The notes beneath the pieces are model-generated. The model was not told where the DNA came from and made no database searches. It saw nothing but the letters and a program-made list of their open reading frames with translations. Shown in pieces: positions 23,566-34,682 of a DNA stretch of 64,000 bases. The stretch spans positions 5,632,643-5,696,642 of the forward strand of contig OY848927.1 of assembly GCA_963693285.1 (NCBI GenBank), in the 5' to 3' direction. The position numbers and the translations under genes are program-made. Position 1 is the first letter of the stretch. Each line of letters begins with the position of its first letter. The stretch comes from Xestospongia muta. Its lineage: Eukaryota > Porifera > Demospongiae > Haplosclerida > Petrosiidae.

Positions 23566-24330
23566 TCATTTCTTAGATATAATAACTTTTAATAACTTGT
23601 ATAGTTTTTCATAATAATTGTTTCTTTTATAACAAGGACTGATTACAAACATCCATCCATCCTATATTGTAGAACACGCAGTAATTATTATATTAATTAA
23701 TATACTCTTACTTTAATTAGGAATGGTAAATTAAGCCAAAAAAGACATGAGGAATAATTTCTTTTCCTTGAGCTCCTTTATGATACTTCATTATTAACAT
23801 ACCCACTATAAAATAGGTCACTACACCTATTATAAACCTAAATATATCATAATATAAGTTCTGTATCTTGTTATGAAATGTGTATATATGTATTTATATA
23901 ACTGATCTCATCTTGACTTAAAATTCTAGATAGCAAACATCTCCTTATCACTGACTTGTTTAAATATATAATATTCAGTATGTCTTAAATGATGTTTTAT
24001 TAAGAATAGATCTTTGCTAGTACAACTACTTGTAGTTGGTATCATCACAACAGTTCATATAATATTGTATTGTCTAAATACCTTAATCACAACAGTTCAT
24101 ATAATATATATTGTCATATACCTTAATCATAATTTATTACTTTGGTCAGTATCTTTTAGACAAACATAACTATTATATGATACAATGTTTGCCATATCTA
24201 TAGAACTTGGGTCCTCATTACACACGACATTTGTAACCATAAAGACTGATATTTAAAGTACCTATTATCATTTTGAGGCTGTTGATATAACATGATACCT
24301 GCACATTCAACAGCAACAGGACTGCACTAA
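23566..24330 (-). pseudogene. Decayed array copy P: orphan exons 6-7 plus relics of exons 2-4
   Basis: Sequence matching tail exon 7 (23566-23661) and exon 6 (23712-23837) of copies B and C, with no usable exons ahead of it. Exon 6 has lost one A from a seven-A run (23738-23743), which shifts the frame in the HVFFW tail motif. The DGC of the tail motif has become DGW, and the normal stop is lost so the frame runs on. Further upstream, degraded sequence resembling introns 3-4 (about 23860-24030) and exons 3 and 2 (about 24125-24310, e.g. GAGGCTGTTGATATAACATG) follows in the right order, so this is a whole decayed copy. Confidence 0.75.
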
Positions 24331-24555
24331 TAAACTATCATACATACTTCCTAAGACTACACACACACATACATGTACATGTACTGGGAGGAGTCATGGA
24401 CTATCAGAGTTTAATCTTTTGTTACAAGATCATATTATCAAGTGTATTAAATTTAATACAAAATGTTCTTCATTTTAAGGACTAATATTCATCCTATAGA
24501 TACAAATAATTGATATAAATATATGTAATAATAAAAGAGAACATACTTACTTGAT

Positions 24556-25439
24556 TTAGTAATAACTAATAACATCATTAAGTTTATCTATTTTATGATG
24601 TTCTTCTTGACAATTTACTTGTCCAATACACTGTCCTGACACTTGAAATAACTATAATTATGTAAAATAACACAGTGTATGTGTGTGTGTGTGCGTGTAT
24701 GTGTGTGTGTGTGTGCATGTGTGTGTGTGTGTATGTGTGCGGGTGTGTGTGCGTGCGGGTGTGTGTATTATACTCTTACATATAAAGTATTCCCATCATT
24801 GTAATTTAAAAATTTAATATCATCCTGTTCATTACTGGTTTGATTAAAGACAAAATTAGATTGCCTGAAAAAAAAAACATTAAAAGAAGATCTTTGGCAC
24901 TATTGCAAGTAATATTCTTACCTCGGGCTTATTCCATCAACAGGGTCTCCTCCTCGATATATTATTGTGAACTGATAAGGATCAATATTTACTAAATTCC
25001 ATGTAACAAGATGACTATTAACTTCACCACAACTATATATATTGTAATATTGATCAGTATCTGTTAAACAAACCTGTAATTATGTAATCATGTAATCAGT
25101 TTATTATCAGTGAAATATACTTACAGCACTTAGTATATCATCAGATTCTCTACATTTATGACCACAAAGATTAATATCAAAGTAACCATTGACATTTGAA
25201 GCAGTTGACACAATATGATACCTACATATATATATATATACATTATAATATCATTCTAATCTAACATACGGATATGACACTATAGTTGATATATCAAGTT
25301 CTATAGTACTTCCTTTGTATTGACAAGTTGCTTTACAGAAATCACCATCATGTACTTGACAGTTCCCTTCATCAGATTGAGAGTAAACTGTCTTCAATAG
25401 AAGAACCAACAACAGGAACACACTATAGACTTGAGACAT
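24556..25439 (-). CDS. Receptor-array copy E: tailless, possibly secreted paralog
   Basis: Five exons (25270-25439, 25125-25221, 24922-25073, 24780-24864, 24556-24651) give 199 aa. Exons 1-4 are close to B and C (MSQVYSVFLLLVLLLKTVYS, DGDFCKATCQYKG, INLCGHKCRESDD, YRGGDPVD). Exon 5 keeps the LFQVSGQCIGQVNC stretch but then diverges and hits TAA two codons before a good GTAAGT donor, so the membrane helix is lost. The start at MSQVY is chosen by comparison with B and C; an upstream in-frame ATG at 25457 would add six residues. Either a soluble paralog or a copy in decay. Exons 1-4 have no frame breaks. Confidence 0.6.
24675..24766. repeat. (GT)n microsatellite in copy E intron 4
   Basis: About 90 bp of interrupted GT/GC dinucleotides. 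A short GT tract sits at the same place in copy C (21265-21283), so the expansion is specific to E. Confidence 0.9.
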
Positions 25440-25646
25440 TGTTCTCCAATCACCCATACTTCCAGAGTAAACGGTGGGAGGAGTTATTGACTCTCAATCT
25501 TGTGACATCATCTTCAAATAGTCAGATTTGTGACAGGAGCCTATAGCAATGCTTTTGCGAATGAGAAATATTTAATTATATTCATAGTGTGATTAATATT
25601 GTAGTCAAGAGCTTTAAAAGCTTCTAGCTAACTCTTGCTGGAGTGC

Positions 25647-25823
25647 TTCTTGGTGTAACTTGACTGATGGTGCACATGTAACATGTATCCGATGATGACA
25701 TCACTATGTGTCATAGAGTTAATAATGTTAGGTTTGGTTTAGGGTTTAGGTGATGTCATCAATATGATGACATCATTTATGTCATTTCATTATGATGTCA
25801 TCATAGTCAAGTTACACCAAGAA
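25647..25823. mobile_element. Foldback/MITE-like element with 19-bp inverted arms
   Basis: Perfect 19-bp inverted repeats (TTCTTGGTGTAACTTGACT at 25647-25665 and its complement at 25805-25823) enclose about 140 bp with several TGATGACATCA/TGATGTCATCA palindromes. There is no coding capacity. A clear target-site duplication was not recognised. Confidence 0.55.
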
Positions 25824-26080
25824 CCACCCTCTTGCTGTACCAGAAATTGCACGCTAGTACTCCTTCCTTCTTTACAAGGCTATAAGGCTTTTGTCAGTAT
25901 TCATGATCATATTTTACATAAAAAAATGAGACAACAATAAACAACAGAACAATACAACTATGTATTTGATTGATGTAATCATTGTATATATAAAGATAAT
26001 GGTTTGCAATAATGTATCATTGAGAATTATTATACAGAGTTATTAATGTTTGGTCAATTGTCCTCACATTACAAATAATA

Positions 26081-26380
26081 CACTACATATAATTATAATA
26101 TACTGCATATAATTATAATATACTGCATATGATTATAATACACTACATATAATTATAATACACTACATATAATTATAATACACTACATATAATTATAATA
26201 TACTGCATGTGATTATAATACACTACGTATAATTATAATACACTATATATAATTATAATATACTGCATATAATTATAATATACTGCATATAATTATAATA
26301 TACTACATATAATTATAACATACTGGATATAATTATAATATACTACATATAATTATAATATACTACATATAATTATAATA
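26081..26380. repeat. 20-bp tandem array, 15 units
   Basis: Fifteen consecutive 20-bp units of the type TACTRCATATAATTATAATA, with substitutions but no length changes across 300 bp. It resembles the AT-rich units in introns 5 of copies B and C. Confidence 0.92.
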
Positions 26381-26439
26381 TATACAATGTATATAATCAT
26401 ATTGCACTACAGATGTAACTACAATACACTACACTACCA

Positions 26440-26600
26440 ACATTAGTGATATTATCAGTAATACGATATCTATTGGAGTGCACAATATACAAGACAGACT
26501 ATTATAGAGTGTAGGGAACTAGTATATAGATATATTTAACATTATTGTACTTCCATCAGTTCATTGACATGTTGCATTGCAATTGTTAGAAAAACTAAGT
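26440..26600 (-). pseudogene. Faint relic of an array exon 1
   Basis: On the forward strand, ATTGTACTTCCATCAGTTCA and TTGACATGTTGCATTGCAA align loosely with the copy B exon 1 strand (TAGTACTTCCTTTGTATTGACAAGTTGCTTTACAG). Similarity is low and there is no open frame. Confidence 0.3.
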
Positions 26601-26816
26601 TGACACCTTAACAGAATGGGTTGTGTTTAGCAACATAAGAAATAATGAATAAAACAGTTATCTCTGACATATCTGATACTGCTGACAATTGATTTTTTTA
26701 ATAACTACTAATATAATCATATAATTGTAAAATACAGCTCTATAGTGTGATGCAGTAGTTATATTGATGCATTGTGATAGAGTCTGAATTAAGAGTGCAC
26801 GTGGTTCGTTCTCCAG

Positions 26817-27623
26817 CTATGAAGTATTATCAGGTAACTCTGCATACGGAGATGCTTGAAATCTGTGACAACATGGAGAAACTGCAAACAAGCATCCATC
26901 CTGCAATAAAATTTGGAAAAGGTACAAGTGCACCTGACCTAATAAAGTTGTAAACAGCTTGTCTACAGCTACCAAAGCAGGTGTTCTTTATAGATAAATT
27001 ATAATAGAAGATATTTACTTTAACAAGTTGAGGTAGGTCTTTCCAGAACTCAATATTTGGTATAAGCTCTTGTCCTCTTGCTCCTCTGATGTACATCACA
27101 CCAACTCCAATAATCAAGTAAAGAAATACACCGGCCACAAACCTGACTTATATAATTACATTAATAATATAATATAACATACTAACAGTGATATAAAAAT
27201 AAATCCTATTATTCCTGTGTAATAGTCTTTTTTTGGTTTGTAGCATGAACCAGGACGAATACATTTACCAACAACTTTGAAGTTCTACACAATTTTCTAA
27301 GATATTATATCATGGTGATGTTCCAACTCACATATTGTCTCTGTGGATATTCACCAGTATATGTTGCATTGATTGTATTAACTGATGTATTCTCAATAAA
27401 TTTTACTGTAGATGCTCTTATCATAAAGTAGTAGTAATTAGCTTATAATTGACACTTCCATTAGTTACCTTTCTTCTACTCCACCAGTAAATGTCATAGT
27501 ATAACGATATGGATTAGTACTTTCCAACCGCCAAACTGTCTCATTGAGAAGACCACAACTGTAAAATTCTAACGTCTTTTCTTGACAAACCTAATGCATC
27601 AATTAATGTTCAATTGGTATAAA

Positions 27624-27654
<31 letters not shown>

Positions 27655-27994
27655 AATTGTACATTAAACTCACAGCAGTTTCAGGTCCTTCATTGCCGCA
27701 TGCATATCCTTGACATGGAGCAATAAAGAACAAACTCTCTTCACTCTTGTTCCTTCCATTACTATCAAATATCTGGAGTCTATATATATATTATTACATA
27801 TTTTAACTGGAGGTATTTTTATAATTATAGTGGACTTACGGCAAGTCATCTAGAATTGTTGCCAAGTCTAAAACAGTACCATTACATAGTGCTTTGCATT
27901 TTCCGGTATTTTTACATAAAGTGCTTCCAGTTATTCCATTGTTGAGGATTGCAGTAACTAGTAAAAACATCAGCGCCGAACGGAGTTCTTCCAT
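26817..27994 (-). CDS. Receptor-array copy F: CD-MPR-like membrane protein
   Basis: Seven exons (27840-27994, 27674-27779, 27469-27590, 27332-27416, 27187-27284, 27019-27142, 26817-26900) give 257 aa. It shares the exon number and phases of copies A-C but is the most diverged and is first in the array, so it may be the founder. Signal peptide MEELRSALMFLLVTAI; luminal CKNTGKCKALCNG, FIAPCQGYACGNEG, VCQEKTLEFYSCG; several NxT/NxS sites; a transmembrane helix (FLYLIIGVGVMYI); and a tail with GARGQELIPNIEFW and KDGCLFAVSPCCHRF. Likely the sponge counterpart of a sorting receptor in the CD-MPR/Atg27-like group. Divergent from RRP7A with 56 bp between ATGs. Confidence 0.82.
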
Positions 27995-28050
27995 CTTACT
28001 CGCACAAATTAATAGGCGTGGCTAACTACTTTGCGAACACGTGCATAAAA
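27995..28050. promoter_or_regulatory. Bidirectional promoter, receptor copy F/RRP7A
   Basis: 56 bp between divergent ATGs. Both genes begin with the same 11 bases (ATGGAAGAACT), so the region is bounded by a perfect inverted repeat. Confidence 0.5.
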
Positions 28051-28815
28051 ATGGAAGAACTGGTTGTACAATTCTCTTCTCCTGCAGGTATCACGTCCCA
28101 ACATACTATATACTGTAAGAGACACTCACTTAGACAACAGTCCAATAAAACACCAAACAACAGAACGTTATTTACTACTGGTTGGCCGCCATATTGTGGA
28201 AAGGACCAAGTGAAAGAACTATTTTCAAGAGTGGGTCACGTAGAAGAAGTCTATCTTCAAGAGAGAACTGGTCCAGTAGAAGAGGGATCAACTATATTGA
28301 CAGGGAAGTTCACATTTGGATATATTGTTTTTAAAGAGGAAGAGGAGGTGACTCGTGCCTTATCATTGTGTTCAGGGGTACCACTCTCTTGTTGTATCGG
28401 AGATGTAGGCTTGATAAAATGGAGCACTCAATACCAACAACAATATCAGACTGAATCTATTTTAGAGGCTGCTTCCAAGAAAGGAGTTGCTGCTTATGAT
28501 CAGTGGATGGAAGATGAAAAAAAGAGAAAGAAACGTTTGAGTGAGCCTGATGCTGAAGGATGGGTTACTATAACCAAAAAAACAAAGCAAATTGAACAGT
28601 AAGACAATACTAGCAGGTAGTATCATCGATTGCCTATTACACCTTTTAGTGTCAAGAAGAAGAAACGCATTAAAAAGGATCAGACACTTAAGTTGTATCC
28701 TTTCCAGTTAAGGGAAACACAAAGGAAACGTATCGCTGAGTTGAGGAAGAAGTTCCAAGAAGATCAACAAAAAGTAGCTGAAATGAAAGCTAAGAGAAAA
28801 TTTAAACCATTTTAA
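28051..28815 (+). CDS. RRP7A: Ribosomal RNA-processing protein 7 homolog A
   Basis: Nucleolar factor of small-subunit ribosome biogenesis (UTP-C/CURI complex in yeast). Two exons (28051-28598, 28650-28815) give 237 aa. An RRM-like part (TLFTTGWPPYCGKDQVKELF, GYIVFKEEEEVTRAL) is followed by a linker helix with YDQWMEDEKKRKK, then the RRP7 C-terminal domain starting DAEGWVTITKK and ending LYPFQLRE, RIAELRKKFQEDQQK and KRKFKPF, the highly conserved family terminus. The start is the first ATG in frame. The tail exon is required: reading through the intron stops after TKQIEQ. Confidence 0.93.
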
Positions 28816-28955
28816 ACAAAATTTTAAAATAGCACCAGTTGTGGTTAACTTGATACAAAGAGTTACACACTTCAGTATATAATAGAATAATCACAAAAAT
28901 AAGTTAACTCACAAAACATTGATTCAAAGCTAAAACTGGAAAATTATTGAAATAT

Positions 28956-30084
28956 TTACACTAAAGAACACCCACACAATGATTGCTCGCCTCCAGCATT
29001 CCCCCCTGTGGTACTAGTACCCGGTACTACTTTCTGAGTGGGTGTGTTCTCAGTATACAAGTCTGGGTTTTGTAGTATTTTTTGAACTAACTCCTCAAAC
29101 GCTTCTTGGACACCATCTCTTGTTTTAGCACTATCATTGGGGATTATAACAGTGGAGGTCTGGTTAATGTAATCCTACCTTGATTCAATAAATAACATGG
29201 AATTTCTTCTAGCAAACTGTAATCCATCAGCTCTATTGACTTTTCTCTCAGCCTATAACAGGAGATTTGACTTAGACTACTGTATTTGAGAAGTAGTATC
29301 TATCAGTATATTATTAATAAATTATTTAGGCTGAAATTAGCTTTGATATTAAGGGTTAGGTCACCCATAACTTAACCCTTAATATCAAAGGATGGTATGT
29401 GTTGCTGCTTCTCAAGACAAAATAAATGAAACTTACTTTATCAATTTTATTGCCAACAAGCATTTTGACAAGATCTTTCTTAGTAGCATATGTATCTAAT
29501 TCATTGAGCCATACTTCTAGACCTTCAAAACTCTCAGGAGCACAAACATCATATACTGTACAAGAAGGAAAAAGTCAATACTTCAAATAAGTATCTTTCA
29601 CCTAAAATAACGCCTTGAGCACCACGATAATATGCAGGGGTCAATGTCCTAAATCTTTCCTGACCTGCTGTGTCCTATGAAGAAATATATAAATTAACTA
29701 CAATATAATAATGAACAAGAAACCAAGACAACACAATAACAGAAAATATATTGATGGATAATTTTTAGTGAGTAAATTTTGATTTGCAGACTGACCCATA
29801 TTGCCAATTTTACTCTTTTTCCACCCAACGATATTGTCTTTACTTTGAAATCCACACCTATTGAAAGAATATCATATTATCTAGATAATAGCAGGGGTTT
29901 ACTTACCAATTGTCGATGCTTGATCAGGGTCAAATGTATTGTTTACAAACCTCAATAGCAGACTATGTTACAGACAGAAATAATATAAAATGATAATACA
30001 AGGAGATAGTCTCTTTAGGTCTGACCTAGATTTGCCTACTCCACTATCACCTATTATTAGTATTTTCAAACTGACATCCTCCAT
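28956..30084 (-). CDS. RAB18: Small GTPase Rab18
   Basis: Rab18 acts at ER and lipid droplets. Seven exons (30026-30084, 29907-29962, 29796-29857, 29602-29674, 29437-29555, 29179-29252, 28956-29130) give 205 aa. P loop [50 protein letters not shown]; and [17 protein letters not shown], which is the Rab18 version of the G5 loop and following helix. The C terminus is CGCSLV, so there are two cysteines in a CxC arrangement that is also a CaaX box, as in Rab18. The intron between exons 5 and 6 (29253-29436) carries an 18-bp perfect inverted repeat. Divergent from RPL27. Confidence 0.95.
29341..29390. repeat. Perfect 18-bp inverted repeat in RAB18 intron
   Basis: Arms CTTTGATATTAAGGGTTA (29341-29358) and its exact complement (29373-29390), with a 14-base loop. 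It could form a stable hairpin in the pre-mRNA or be a small foldback insertion. Confidence 0.85.
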
Positions 30085-30301
30085 TACGTATAAAGTTCTA
30101 ATTAATGCTCTTCAGTAGAGAAACTCCTCCCTCCAACGTGGCTGCATTTCTGTAGGGTAAGGAAGAGGTAAGAATCTATTTCAATCATTATTATTTGTGT
30201 CATACGGACACCTACATTTATTTTCAACTAGTAATTACTGTCTATATTTTATTATAATTTAAAGAGATGGTATCTTTATTGTTAGAACAAACTATTTCAA
30301 G
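30085..30301. promoter_or_regulatory. Divergent promoter and RPL27 5' UTR
   Basis: 217 bp between ATGs. A pyrimidine-rich stretch CTCCTCCCTCC (30122-30132) lies upstream of a probable non-coding first exon ending at AAGAG with GTAAGAA (about 30170), then TTGTTAG just before AACAAACTATTTCAAG and the ATG. This would be a TOP-like, intron-containing 5' UTR as in other ribosomal protein genes (inference). Confidence 0.45.
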
Positions 30302-30818
30302 ATGGGTAGGATTATGAAGCCTGGTAAGGTGGTCATTGTACTGTCCGGACGATTTGCTGGTAGAAAGGCCATCATTGTTAAGAACCATGATGATGGTAGC
30401 AATGAGCGACACTATGGTCATGCCTTAGTGGTAGGTATTGACAAATACCCACTGAAGGTAACCAAAAATATGGGAAAGAAACGTGTAAAGAAGCGTACCA
30501 GAATCAAGTCGTTTGTACGTGTACTGAATTACAATCATCTAATGCCAACTAGGTCAGTATTGTTTATTACAATATCTGTTTGTTATTGTCACTGGACGTA
30601 TTGTTATATTAGATACACTGTTGATATTTCATTTGATAAACAAGTTATTAACAAAGAGAATTTAAGAGAATTGAAAGGGAGAAGACGAGCCCGGTTCTTA
30701 ATCAAGAACAAGTTAGAGGAAAGGTCAGTATTAGTTTAATGTAATTCATTATATTGTTTTCTCTTTTAGACACAAGACTGGAAAAAATCGTTGGTTCTTC
30801 CAAAAATTACGATTTTAA
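30302..30818 (+). CDS. RPL27: 60S ribosomal protein L27 (eL27)
   Basis: Three exons (30302-30552, 30613-30723, 30770-30818) give 136 aa, exactly the usual eL27 length. The N-terminal KOW-like strand [19 protein letters not shown] is followed by [46 protein letters not shown] and the C-terminal [13 protein letters not shown]. All are family hallmarks. Ubiquitous cytosolic ribosome component; presumably highly expressed. Confidence 0.97.
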
Positions 30819-31085
30819 ACTAATTTCTTTATCACAGAATTTATGGTGTTGAAATGATGTTTGCAAAGACATTGATTTTTGGAATAGGATGTACTATAAA
30901 TTGCTATAGATTGATACGAAACATGTTCTCATAATCTGTGGTGGGTGTGGCAGACAGTCACTGATGGACAGTGTTTTGGTCACACCCACTCATTAATAGT
31001 TGCTGCGTTGTAGAACAGTTAAATTGAATTTAATTCTTAAATTCACTTAAAAAAGCGTCTGTGAAGAAACCCATCAGACAAAGTA

Positions 31086-34000
31086 ATGGGAGCTGAAGGG
31101 GGGATAGCAGCGAGTTTAGACGATCTCTTAGAAGGAGGGTCACTAGCAAAGCTATTACGCGAGGGAAATGTCGGCGATTCTTTAGCTAAGTTGATTGAGC
31201 AAGGCGGTCAAGCTGTACTTGAACCAAGAGCTGACGGGTCTTCTTTACTGCATAGATTTGCTCTTTTGGGCTGTTACGATGCTGTTAAAATATTATGGGA
31301 GAACGGGGCTAAGCCATCTATATTGAAATCAGATGATTCCACCTTGCTCCATTCAGCAGTTAGAACAACAGATTCTTCTCAAGACGACCAAAGATCTCGC
31401 ATAATCGCTCTATTTCTCAATGGTGGTACTAGCAGACAACCTATTAGCATTAACCATCGTAATGCAAAGGGTTGGACGACATTGAAATTAGCAGCTCGTA
31501 AAGAATTAGAGCAGTGTGTTGAAGTTCTCTTAAATCATGGTGCTGATCCTAACATAGCTGATTGCGAGAACTATTTACCAATACATAATGCCATTGGTAA
31601 TCACGCCATTGTCAAACTCCTGGTGTCACATGCTAACACAAATGTGAATACTCAAACACAAGATGGGGAGAGTCTGCTATATCTTGCTGTGGATCGTGGA
31701 ATTGCTGACTGTGCGTTGACCTTACTGGAACATGGAGCTGATCCTAATGTCACTAACAAGGAAGGTAAGTCAGGACGTGTTTTCATTCATGTTAATACAA
31801 AGGAATGTTTACTGTATATGTTATTAAGTGTTTGTAAATAAATATATTGTGTGTATGGCACGAGTAAATTTCTCCTAATGATCTTCCTGTGTGCTTTAAT
31901 TCCAGGAATCAGTCCATTGTTCTTAGCTGCTAGAGGAGGTAAAATTGAATTAGTTCGAGTTTTATTACGTAAAGGTGCTCATGTTAACATCACTGGTGCA
32001 GCACAACAGATAGCTCCATTACACTGGGCTGCACACAAGGAATATACTGATATTGCACTCTTGCTCATTGAATTTGGTGCTGATATATTCTTAAAAGATC
32101 AAGAAGGACGGACACCGCTCTCTATGGCTTCTCCTGAATTAGCAACAAAAATGCTAGGTATTTCCTCATCAATTGTAACTAGTAGAAGTAGACAATATCA
32201 TTTATTTTGCTAGAGTTAGCCAAGCAACGAAACCCATTGTTATCTTTTTCTCCTCTTACCGTTGAGCCTACTGTTACTGCTGCAGAAAAGACCCTGGCAG
32301 CTTGTTGTGGAGGCAATGTGCAAGCTCTGCAATCTTTATTGAATGCTGGAGTGAGTGTGAATCATGTTAACAAAGGCACAACTTCTACACTACTACACAT
32401 GGCTGCTTACTGTGGACAGGTATGCTCACAAATTACAATGTTGTTGTACAGTCAGCATTACACTCAGCATAGCTATGTATATAATTATGATTTGATGTTC
32501 CACTAATTATGTAGGTGGGTGTTATAGCATTGTTGCTAAGTAACGAAGCAAATTGGCAGACACGAGACAAAGATGGTGATACAGTACTTCATTTTGCTTG
32601 TATGAAAGAAGTTGCCCAAGGTAACCATGACAATGCTTTGGAATTTCTTCTGTCAACACCAGCTGCTACTCTTATCAATGTTCAAAACTCACGAGGAGAT
32701 ACTCCATTATTAGTAACACTGAGGTAATCTCTTTTGTTGATTGAATAAATTATTATTGATGTGGTATTTTAGGTGTCAATTTTTTAGTAGAGCTAAGATT
32801 TTAATGCGACACAAAGCAGACACAAAGATAAGGAATAACAAGAATGAACTAGCTTTACATAGAGCCTGCTGCACTGACAATAATGTTGGAGTAAGAGAGA
32901 AAGATATATATAAAAACATAATGTATTTAATAAAACTTCCTTCTTAGATTGTATTGCAGCTGACAGAATTGTTACCAGATCTTAACATTAAAGACAATGA
33001 TGGTTGGACTCCACTTATGTATGCAGCAAGATCTAAGTCATCAGCAATTGTACATTATCTATTACAAAGAGGAGTGGACCCCAATTTACAACAGGTAAAC
33101 AGCAAATTGTCTGACTAATTAATCATTGACCATATTCTCTTCCAGTCTGTAGGTTTTACAGCTCTTCATTTAGCAGCTCAAGAGAACCTTCCCGACGTTT
33201 GCCAGCTTCTTTTATCATACCATGCTGACCCCAATATTATTGGTGGCGCACAACAGATCACTCCATTACACATTGCAGCACACAAGTTAGTCACTTTCTT
33301 GACATTTTCCAACTAATTATTATATAATGTCTAGGTCATTTAAAGAGGTATGCACTGTATTAGTCGAACATGGTGCCAACTTTGCACTGGAAGACAAAGA
33401 TGGAGACACACCTCTCACACTAACCAAAGATGAAGATTTGAAGCAAGCCTTACTTAGTAAGATGAACTGTGTATTAAAAGAAGTTGAGTTTTTGTTGTTT
33501 TAGGTGCCTACGATAATTATTGTGTTGAGGTCCACCAGTGTAATAACATTGATCATTCTCCAACTAATGTTCCTCGGTTCTCCACTCATCCATTGTGTTT
33601 GCTACATAAATTTAGCAGCAAAGAATTTGATGATGACTCCGAAAAGATTGTACAACTTCAGCATGAAATAATGGAAAAAGAGAACTGTGTCACAAAAATA
33701 ATATTTGAATTAAAGAACCTTCGAAGTGCAAATGAACTTTTGGAGTCACGTTTAAGAGCTTGTGAAGAAGATCTGAAACAACGAAATCTTTGTTCCGATA
33801 TGGATGACTTATCTGTAGAAGAGGAAGATGGTACAATGAAATCAAAACCATGGTGGCTGGTTGGAGTTCATGAACTGACGATATCAGATCAATGTTTAAA
33901 CGATACTTCGGAATGTTTTCAACGATTTTTTGATGTTCACTTGGGTGCTTATCGTGAAATGAATATAGCTATTAAAAAAGTCAGACAAAAGACATCATGG

Positions 34001-34596
34001 GATTGTTCCATAAGGAAAACATTTCTGAGAGAAGTAGAACAATTGAGGTTTGGCTTGTCTCTATTGTATAAATTTTACATTTTCCTTTCTAGCCATTTAC
34101 ACTGTCCTAATGTTGTCCAGTTTATTGGTGCGTGTGCTGACAAAGCATCTGGTTTGTACTGTCTCATGATGGAATACATGCCATGTGGTGATCTGAATAC
34201 TTTATTACATGTTAACAAAGTGAAATTGGAGCAAATAGAGAAGATGACAATTGTAAGTTGAAAACATTATCTCTCACTCCATTATTTGTCTATCCTTTAG
34301 GCGAGAGATATCGCTACTGGAATGGGTTATCTTCACACATTTCCAATCCTACATCGAAACCTCACACCAAGAAATATTCTTATTGGAGAAAAACTCAACG
34401 CCAAAATATCAGACTTTGGTCTATATGAAACTAAAGTGCAGACAAATTTTTATGCTGACCTCCGCAAATCCTGTACAAAAGAAAGCAAGAAAAGACCGAT
34501 TTACAAAGCCCCTGAAGTGATTGAAAAGAATGCTTATTCCATGGCTAGTGATGTTTATACATTTGGTAAGGAGGGAGGGAGGGAGAGGGAGAGGGA

Positions 34597-34682
<86 letters not shown>

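Larger units (their letters stand above)
25440..26816. other. 1.4-kb spacer upstream of copy E
   Basis: No intact gene. It holds the copy E promoter side, a foldback element (25647-25823), a 20-bp tandem array (26081-26380) and a faint trace of an array exon 1 (about 26440-26600), all listed separately. Confidence 0.6.
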
